Source: Collinsella sp.
GTDB taxonomy: Bacteria; Actinomycetota; Coriobacteriia; Coriobacteriales; Coriobacteriaceae
DNA length: 10,851 nt
Direction of reading: 5' to 3'
Assembly (NCBI GenBank): GCA_018378775.1
Contig: JAGZWV010000051.1
Coordinates: forward strand, 1-10,851
The translations under genes were made by a program, and so were the position numbers. Shown piece by piece: positions 6,241-10,851 of this stretch. Every line of letters starts with the position of its first letter. Position 1 is the first letter of the stretch. Under the pieces are notes generated by a model, which had not been told where the DNA came from, did not search any database, and worked only from the letters and a program-made list of their open reading frames with translations.

Positions 6241-7327
6241 AGGCGAGGAGGGTGTGGCCGTAGGCGTCGGCGGCCTTGATGGCGGCGGCGAACTTTTCGT
6301 CGGTGAAGGGCTCCGGGTTACCCTGCTTCCACTCGTTGGTGGCGTGGGCATACTCACACAGCGCCGGGATGTCGGCCTCGGTAAGGCCGACCTGCTCAAG
6401 CGTCACGGGCAGCCCCATCTGCTTGTTAAAGGCGGCGTAGCGCTCAAGGTTCTCGGTGTCTCCCGTATAGGCAAACAGCACGAGCACGCCCAGGCTCACG
6501 ACCTCGCCGTGCAGGTAGGTGCCCTCACGCGGAATGCTGCAGGTGGCGTTGTAGAATGCGTGCGCCACGCTCGAGTTGTAGTAGTAATCGTTCTGGTTGG
6601 TCAGGTTGGAGACGTAGCCCGTGTTGACCACGATGTCGAGCGCGATCTGCTTGACGGCCTCGGTCGACAGGTCCTGGCGCACGTCCTCAAGACCCTGGAC
6701 GCCATAGGTAAACAGCGGCTCGGAGCAGGTGTGGGCGAGTGCCAGGCCAAGACCGGCGGTGTGCTCCAAATTACCGGCGCTCGTGGCGTACTCGACCTCG
6801 GGCTGCTTAGACAGGGCATCGCCCACGCCGGCCCAGAAGTACTCTGCTGGCGCCTCGGCGATGATCTTGGGGTTGATGAAGATGTGCGCGGGGCGGTTGG
6901 GGTACGAATAGCCCTCGAGCGAGCCGTCGTCGTTGTAGACAACGGCAATGGCGGTCGCGGCGGAGCAGTTGGAACAGATCGTCGGCACGGTAAAGACGAT
7001 CTTCTTGAGCTCGATGGCCGCCGTCTTGACGGTATCGAGCGCCTTGCCGCCGCCGCAAGCAATGAGCACGTCGGCTTCCTGGCAGGCGGGGGAGTTTACG
7101 ACCTTGGCGATATTGGCACGCGTACTGTTGGTACCGTAGACGCGCGTCTCCAGGACCTCGACATCGGTATCTTCAAGTGCCGCCTCGATTCCCGGCAGCG
7201 CCGCAGCCAGGGCTCGCTTGCCGCCAATGATGGCGACCTTGGTCGCTCCGTACTCGGCCAGTGCGGCGGGCAGCTCGGTAAAGCAATCCTCGCCAACGGT
7301 ATAATCACTCATTCCAATCGTGCGCAT
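6239..7327 (-). CDS. Iron-containing alcohol dehydrogenase family protein (GldA/HcxA-like)
   Basis: Predicted 362-residue NAD(P)-dependent oxidoreductase of the glycerol dehydrogenase-like branch of the metal-dependent alcohol dehydrogenases. The N-terminal dinucleotide domain shows VAIIGGKRAL (31-40), the cofactor motif GGGKALDTVK (92-101) and VPTICSNCSAAT (114-125). The C-terminal helical domain carries the three expected metal ligands: D170 in AGVGDALSK, H256 in SVAHAFYN and H273 in TYLHGEVVSLG. The segment from VPTI through VVYNDDG to the metal Asp resembles E. coli YbdH (HcxA) at least as much as GldA, so the substrate could be glycerol, a hydroxyketone or a 2-oxo acid. ATG 7327 is preceded by AGAAGG at 5 nt. 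The gene is alone on this strand, divergent from ileS and convergent with the DUF523 gene. Confidence 0.9.
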   Translation of the reverse strand: MRTIGMSDYTVGEDCFTELPAALAEYGATKVAIIGGKRALAAALPGIEAALEDTDVEVLETRVYGTNSTRANIAKVVNSPACQEADVLIACGGGKALDTVKTAAIELKKIVFTVPTICSNCSAATAIAVVYNDDGSLEGYSYPNRPAHIFINPKIIAEAPAEYFWAGVGDALSKQPEVEYATSAGNLEHTAGLGLALAHTCSEPLFTYGVQGLEDVRQDLSTEAVKQIALDIVVNTGYVSNLTNQNDYYYNSSVAHAFYNATCSIPREGTYLHGEVVSLGVLVLFAYTGDTENLERYAAFNKQMGLPVTLEQVGLTEADIPALCEYAHATNEWKQGNPEPFTDEKFAAAIKAADAYGHTLLA

Positions 7328-7428
7328 GGCAACCTTCTTTCTTTCGATAAAGTGCTTTCAGGTATTTTGCTCCTAGAGAAGGTCCACAGCCGCGAGAAAT
7401 TTCGAACGTATAAAACCAGTGTTGAGGG

Positions 7429-7457
7429 TTTTTCGCCGGCGCGGAACGTGCTAGCAT
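7429..7457 (+). promoter_or_regulatory. Candidate promoter for the T-box-ileS unit
   Basis: TAGCAT at 7452-7457, preceded by TG one base upstream (extended -10), lies 17 nt after a poor -35 (TTTTTC, 7429-7434). It would start transcription near 7464, close to the first bases of Stem I. TATAAA at 7409-7414 is an alternative -10 with no good -35. The assignment is weak. Confidence 0.3.
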
Positions 7458-7460
7458 ACT

Positions 7461-7770
7461 CCGCATAAGCGTTGATGGGGACGAGTAGTCGGCCGTCCGC
7501 ATGTTACAGAGAGCGGGGAGCGCTGAGAACCCGTGCATGCGACCGATGAAAATCACCCCGGAGCTGCGGTCCCAACGGACGCGTCGCACAGGCTCGTCTT
7601 AGTAGATATCGCCGAGATGGTCGTCGATACAGGCCAGCCGAGTAACGGATGCGAGCGCGCGAATACGCGGGCGAGGGCATCTAAGCTGGGTGGTTAAACG
7701 AAGAGCTTTTGCGGGCGTACAGTCCGTTTTGTGGCGCTTCGTCCCAGCTTGTAGGGACGGGCGCTTTTTT
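7461..7770 (+). ncRNA. T-box leader sensing uncharged tRNA-Ile
   Basis: This cis-acting RNA lets ileS be transcribed when tRNA-Ile is uncharged. Stem I starts with CCGCA (7461-7465) pairing TGCGG (7565-7569). Then AGC pairs GCT, and a K-turn has bulge GTT with GA (7474-7475) facing GA (7561-7562). GGGG (7477-7480) pairs CCCC (7556-7559). The specifier loop has loop E bases AGTA (7484-7487) facing GAA, and then the codon ATC (7552-7554) followed by A, which matches Ile. AGAGAGCG (7508-7515) marks the distal arm, closed by CGCATG with CATGCG. Stem III pairs GATGC (7648-7652) with GCATC (7677-7681). The antiterminator pairs AAGCTGGG (7683-7690) with CCCAGCTT (7743-7750) and ACGAAG (7698-7703) with CTTCGT (7737-7742), leaving the 7-nt bulge TGGTTAA. 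TGGT fits an ACCA tRNA 3' end. Confidence 0.95.
7734..7770 (+). terminator. Terminator half of the ileS T-box switch
   Basis: GCGC (7734-7737) and CGTCCC (7740-7745) pair with GGGACG (7754-7759) and GCGC (7761-7764), with loop AGCTTGTA and T6 at 7765-7770. The bases 7737-7750 are also the 3' side of the antiterminator, so the two structures exclude each other. Transcription stops here when tRNA-Ile is charged. Confidence 0.93.
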
Positions 7771-7813
7771 GGTGCCCAACGGGCGTGCGCGCCCACGACA
7801 TGAAAGGGGTACC

Positions 7814-10615
7814 GTGGCAAACGAGTACAAGCAGACGATGAATCTGCCCAAGACCGGTTTTCCCATGCGTGCCGGTCTTTCCAAGTCCGAGCCCAAGCGA
7901 CTCAAGGACTGGCAGGACAACAAGGTCTACGAGCAGGTTCTGAAGAAGAACGAGGGTCACAAGAAGTTCGTGCTGCACGACGGTCCTCCGTACGCCAACG
8001 GCCCGATTCACATCGGCCATGCCATGAACAAGATCTCCAAGGACATGATCAACCGTTACTGGATGATGCAGGGCTATGAGGTTCCCTATGTTCCCGGGTG
8101 GGACTGCCATGGCCAGCCGATCGAGCATAAGGTCGAGGAGAAGCTCGGCACCGAGAAGTTCAACCAGACCTCCACGGCTAAGATCCGCGAGCTTTGCAAC
8201 AAGTTCGCTGTCGAGAACATCGAGCTGCAGAAGGCCGGCTTCCGTCGCCTGGGCGTGCTTGGCGACTGGGACAACCCCTACCTGACGCTCTATCACCAGC
8301 ATGACGCTGCCGACATCGAGGTCTTCAAGGCCATGTTCGATAAGGGTATGATCTATCGCGGTCACAAGCCCGTCCATTGGTGCAAGCACTGCCACACCGC
8401 ACTCGCTGAGGCCGAGATCGAGTACTCCGACGAGACGAGCCCGTCCATCTTCGTGCGCTTTGAGATGACCTCCAAGCCCGCCGGCCTCGAGAACTTCGAC
8501 GGCCCGGTTGACTTTATCATCTGGACGACCACGCCGTGGACCATCCCCTCCGACCAGGCCGTTTCTCTCAAGCCCGGCGCCGCCTACGTCGCCGTTGAGC
8601 ACGACGGCCGCGCCGAGGTCATGCTCGAGGACCTGGCTCCTAAGTGCTGCGAGGAGTTTGGCTGGGAGTACACTCCGGTTATGGTCGACGGCAAGCCCTA
8701 TGTGGTTCCCGCCGAGACCTTCCACCACATCCACTACAAGCAGCCGATCTTCGACGGTGTCGAGGGCGTGGCGCTGCTGGCCGATTACGTCGGTGTCGAT
8801 GACGGTACCGGTATTGTCCACAACTCGCCCGGCCATGGCGTCGACGACTACTTTGCCTGCCTCAAGGAGGGCATCACCGACATCTGCATGCCGGTCGATG
8901 ACGACGGCAAGTTCTACACCGGCGAGGAGTTTGGCACCGGTGGCCCCTTCAGCGGCATGGATACCGACGAGGCCAACCCGCACATCATCGAGTTCCTGCG
9001 CGAGCGCGGCACCCTCGTCCTCGAGAAGAAGATCACGCACAGCTATCCGCACTGCTGGCGCTGCAAGCACCCGGTGCTCTTCCGTGCTACCGACCAGTGG
9101 TTCGTCTCGATGGATAAGACCGGTTTGCGCGAGCAGGCTGGCAAAGAGGTCCGCGAGAACGTCAAGTGGTATCCGGCCCACGCGGCAAACCGCATCGGTG
9201 CCATGGTCGAGCAGCGTCCCGACTGGTGCATCAGCCGTCAGCGCAACTGGGGCGTGCCTATCCCCAGCTACACCTGCGCCGACTGCGGCGAGAAGGTCAT
9301 GAACGACGCCACGCTCGACGCCGTCATCAAGCTCTTCCACGAGAAGGGCTCCGACGCCTGGTTCACCGACGCTCCCGAGAGTTACCTGGGCGAGGCTTGC
9401 GTTTGCCCCAAGTGTGGCGGCCATCACCTCAAGGCTGATAAGGACATTCTCGACGTGTGGTGGGACTCCGGCGTGTCCTGGAAGGCCGTCTGCGAGTATC
9501 GACCCGAGCTTGAGTACCCGGCTGACGTGTATCTCGAGGGCTCCGACCAGCATCGCGGTTGGTTCCAGAGCTCGCTGCTCACCTCGGTGGGTGCCAACGG
9601 CCATGCTCCGTACAAGGCGGTCGTCTCGCAGGGCTTCACACTCGATGGTCAGGGCCGCAAGATGTCCAAGTCGCTCGGCAACGTCATCGACCCCAACAAG
9701 GTCTGCGACGAGATGGGCGCTGACATCATCCGTCTGTGGGTTGCCTCCGTCGACACCAGCTCCGACGTCTCCATCGACCATGAGATTCTCGCTCGTACGT
9801 CCGATGCCTACCGTCGTTTCCGCAACACGCTGCGCTTCCTGCTCTCCGAGCTCGAGGGTCAGTTTGAGCCCGAGACCGACGGCGTCGCCTTTGCCGACCT
9901 GCTGCCGCTCGACAAGCTCATGGTTGCCCGCCTGACTCAGGTTCAGGCCGAGGTCGACGACGCCTACGCCAGCTACGAGTTCCCGCGCGCCTACCGTGCG
10001 CTTTATGACTTCGTGGTTACCGAGCTCTCCAACGTGTACCTCGACGCCCTGAAGGACCGTCTGTACTGCGACAAGCCCGGCTCGCTCGAGCGCCGCAGCG
10101 CCCAGACCGTGCTGGCCGAGCTCTTCTCGATGCTCATGCGCGACCTGCAGCCGATCCTGTCCTATACCGTCGACGAGGCCATGGCATATGCGCCCGCCGG
10201 CTGCGTCGATCACCAGAAGTACGCCGCGCTGCTCGATTGGTACAAGTCGCCCATCACGGTCGACGAGGCCAATGAGTTTGAGGGCGTGCTCGAGGCTTCG
10301 CTCGAGCTCCGTAGCGCCGTGACCAAGGCCCTTGAGGATGCCCGTTCTGCCGGCACCTTCACTAAGAGCCAGCAGGTCCGCGTCAAGGCGGTCGTTCCCG
10401 CCGAGATGTACGCGCTGCTGACCGGTGATAAGGCCGTCGACCTGGCCGAGTTCTACATCGTCTCCGACGTTGAGCTGACTCAGGGCGAGGAACTCTCCGT
10501 ATGCATTGATGCTGCCGAGGGCGAGTGCTGCGACCGTTGCTGGAACTACCGCACCACCGTTGGCGAGTACAATGGCCACGCTCATATCTGTAAGCGCTGC
10601 GCTGATGCGCTGTAG
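7814..10615 (+). CDS. ileS: Isoleucyl-tRNA synthetase
   Basis: Predicted 933-residue class I synthetase that charges tRNA-Ile. The start is GTG 7814, with AAAGGGG at 7803-7809; the frame stays open upstream to 7709, but that would run through the terminator. Visible motifs include the ATP-site HIGH (residues 66-69) within PPYANGPIHIGH. The CP1 editing domain has WTTTPWT (237-243) and HNSPGHGVDDY (336-346), which clear mischarged valine. Paired cysteines occur at 414/417 and 488/491, GWFQSS follows, and KMSKS is at 616-620. The C-terminal zinc finger is C906-x2-C909 and C926-x2-C929. Length, order and the C-terminal zinc site fit the common bacterial (IleS1-like) form. Expression is controlled by the T-box in the leader. 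In this frame no TTA, CTA or TCA codon occurs up to 10585, a sign of strong codon selection. Confidence 0.98.
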   Translation: MANEYKQTMNLPKTGFPMRAGLSKSEPKRLKDWQDNKVYEQVLKKNEGHKKFVLHDGPPYANGPIHIGHAMNKISKDMINRYWMMQGYEVPYVPGWDCHGQPIEHKVEEKLGTEKFNQTSTAKIRELCNKFAVENIELQKAGFRRLGVLGDWDNPYLTLYHQHDAADIEVFKAMFDKGMIYRGHKPVHWCKHCHTALAEAEIEYSDETSPSIFVRFEMTSKPAGLENFDGPVDFIIWTTTPWTIPSDQAVSLKPGAAYVAVEHDGRAEVMLEDLAPKCCEEFGWEYTPVMVDGKPYVVPAETFHHIHYKQPIFDGVEGVALLADYVGVDDGTGIVHNSPGHGVDDYFACLKEGITDICMPVDDDGKFYTGEEFGTGGPFSGMDTDEANPHIIEFLRERGTLVLEKKITHSYPHCWRCKHPVLFRATDQWFVSMDKTGLREQAGKEVRENVKWYPAHAANRIGAMVEQRPDWCISRQRNWGVPIPSYTCADCGEKVMNDATLDAVIKLFHEKGSDAWFTDAPESYLGEACVCPKCGGHHLKADKDILDVWWDSGVSWKAVCEYRPELEYPADVYLEGSDQHRGWFQSSLLTSVGANGHAPYKAVVSQGFTLDGQGRKMSKSLGNVIDPNKVCDEMGADIIRLWVASVDTSSDVSIDHEILARTSDAYRRFRNTLRFLLSELEGQFEPETDGVAFADLLPLDKLMVARLTQVQAEVDDAYASYEFPRAYRALYDFVVTELSNVYLDALKDRLYCDKPGSLERRSAQTVLAELFSMLMRDLQPILSYTVDEAMAYAPAGCVDHQKYAALLDWYKSPITVDEANEFEGVLEASLELRSAVTKALEDARSAGTFTKSQQVRVKAVVPAEMYALLTGDKAVDLAEFYIVSDVELTQGEELSVCIDAAEGECCDRCWNYRTTVGEYNGHAHICKRCADAL

Positions 10616-10646
10616 GTTACGGCGTTCGTAGAACGCCGTAACCTAC
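10612..10646 (+). terminator. 16-bp perfect hairpin overlapping the ileS stop codon
   Basis: 10612-10627 pairs perfectly with 10631-10646 around GTA, and the ileS TAG (10613-10615) is part of the left arm. No T-run follows (CGACGCTGC), so it may stabilise the mRNA 3' end, or act with the next structure, rather than terminate alone. Confidence 0.55.
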
Positions 10647-10655
10647 CGACGCTGC

Positions 10656-10755
10656 AAACCCGCCAGAGCGGCAATCTGCCTTTCAGCTTCGGCGGCATGA
10701 CCATAAGGTCTATGCCGCCTTGCTTCAAGGCACCTTGCTCGCTCTGGCGGGTTTT
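10656..10755 (+). ncRNA. Nested rod-like hairpin ending in TTTT; terminator or structured RNA
   Basis: Three coaxial stems are visible. The outer stem pairs 10656-10670 with 10740-10754, 15 bp and perfect. The middle stem is TGCCTT (10677-10682) with AAGGCA (10727-10732). The inner stem pairs 10691-10702 with 10707-10719, 12 bp with one bulged T and tetraloop ATAA. The right arm ends GGGTTTT (10749-10755), as in an intrinsic terminator. The ~99-nt rod shape is unusual for a plain terminator. No known RNA family is recognised. A dispersed palindromic element is the main alternative. Confidence 0.55.
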
Positions 10756-10792
10756 CGCTCATATGACCCAATCCGCTGTCAAGAGCCACAAT

Positions 10793-10828
10793 GGCCCCGC
10801 CGACCGCTTGCAATCGGTCGGCGGGGCC
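10793..10828. repeat. 14-bp perfect GC-rich hairpin
   Basis: GGCCCCGCCGACCG (10793-10806) pairs perfectly with 10815-10828 around CTTGCAAT. No T-run follows on either strand. It may belong to the 3' end of a gene beyond the window, or form the last of the three dyads after ileS. I see no supported gene in 10616-10851. Confidence 0.5.
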
Positions 10829-10851
10829 TGCCGTTAACCCGTCCCGGTCCG

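Noticed and set aside
7394..7406. Palindrome GAAATTTC/TTCGAA between the divergent promoters as an operator
   Set aside because: Short A/T-rich palindromes of this size arise by chance and no regulator gene is nearby to support it.
6137..7468. 443-codon plus-strand frame over the dehydrogenase
   Set aside because: Mirror of a well-supported minus-strand gene. It would begin inside a terminator stem.
7694..10585. 963-codon open frame antisense to ileS
   Set aside because: Its codons are exact reverse complements of the ileS codons, so it stays open only because ileS avoids TTA, CTA and TCA. It has no recognisable motif or ribosome binding site, while ileS is unmistakable.
10763..10837. 24-codon plus-strand frame after the rod-like hairpin
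   Set aside because: It has no Shine-Dalgarno and its second half is the 10793-10828 hairpin, so the open frame is likely accidental.

Overview
This is a GC-rich, densely coding bacterial chromosome segment. Its gene content, strong Shine-Dalgarno sites, codon bias and a long ileS T-box leader fit a Coriobacteriia-type actinomycete, most likely a gut Collinsella or close relative. That assignment rests on protein resemblance and style, not on a marker gene. The window is mostly housekeeping. I see no insertion sequence, phage gene, CRISPR array, tRNA or rRNA.

Layout, left to right. Positions 1-715 hold the 3' end of thyA followed by folA. They are translationally close: the folA Shine-Dalgarno overlaps the thyA stop. 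Together they make dTMP and recycle the dihydrofolate produced. Next come a SPOUT-family RNA methyltransferase (825-1739) and a MATE-family multidrug exporter (1864-3213). The following 454 bases without an intact gene hold a long imperfect palindrome (3237-3305) and, on the minus strand, a decayed corrinoid adenosyltransferase gene (cobO/btuR family, 3343-3590) that keeps its start signals, its P-loop and its C-terminus but has lost the middle. ftsH (3668-5575) is transcribed divergently from this relic and ends in a strong intrinsic terminator. A small DUF523/TudS-type cysteine protein (5657-6109) follows with its own terminator.

A minus-strand iron-containing alcohol dehydrogenase family gene (6239-7327) converges on the DUF523 gene; the two have separate hairpins back to back. 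Divergent from the dehydrogenase, 7461-7770 is a complete tRNA-Ile-sensing T-box leader: K-turn, loop E, AUC specifier, Stem III, antiterminator and competing terminator. It controls ileS (7814-10615). After ileS there are no genes, but three strong dyads follow one another: a 16-bp perfect stem overlapping the ileS stop codon, a ~99-nt rod-like nested hairpin ending in TTTT, and a 14-bp GC-rich hairpin.

I find no undescribed multi-gene system here. The most interesting items are the T-box, whose tRNA-binding bulge departs from the usual consensus, the cobO relic hidden behind antisense reading frames, and the structured region downstream of ileS.
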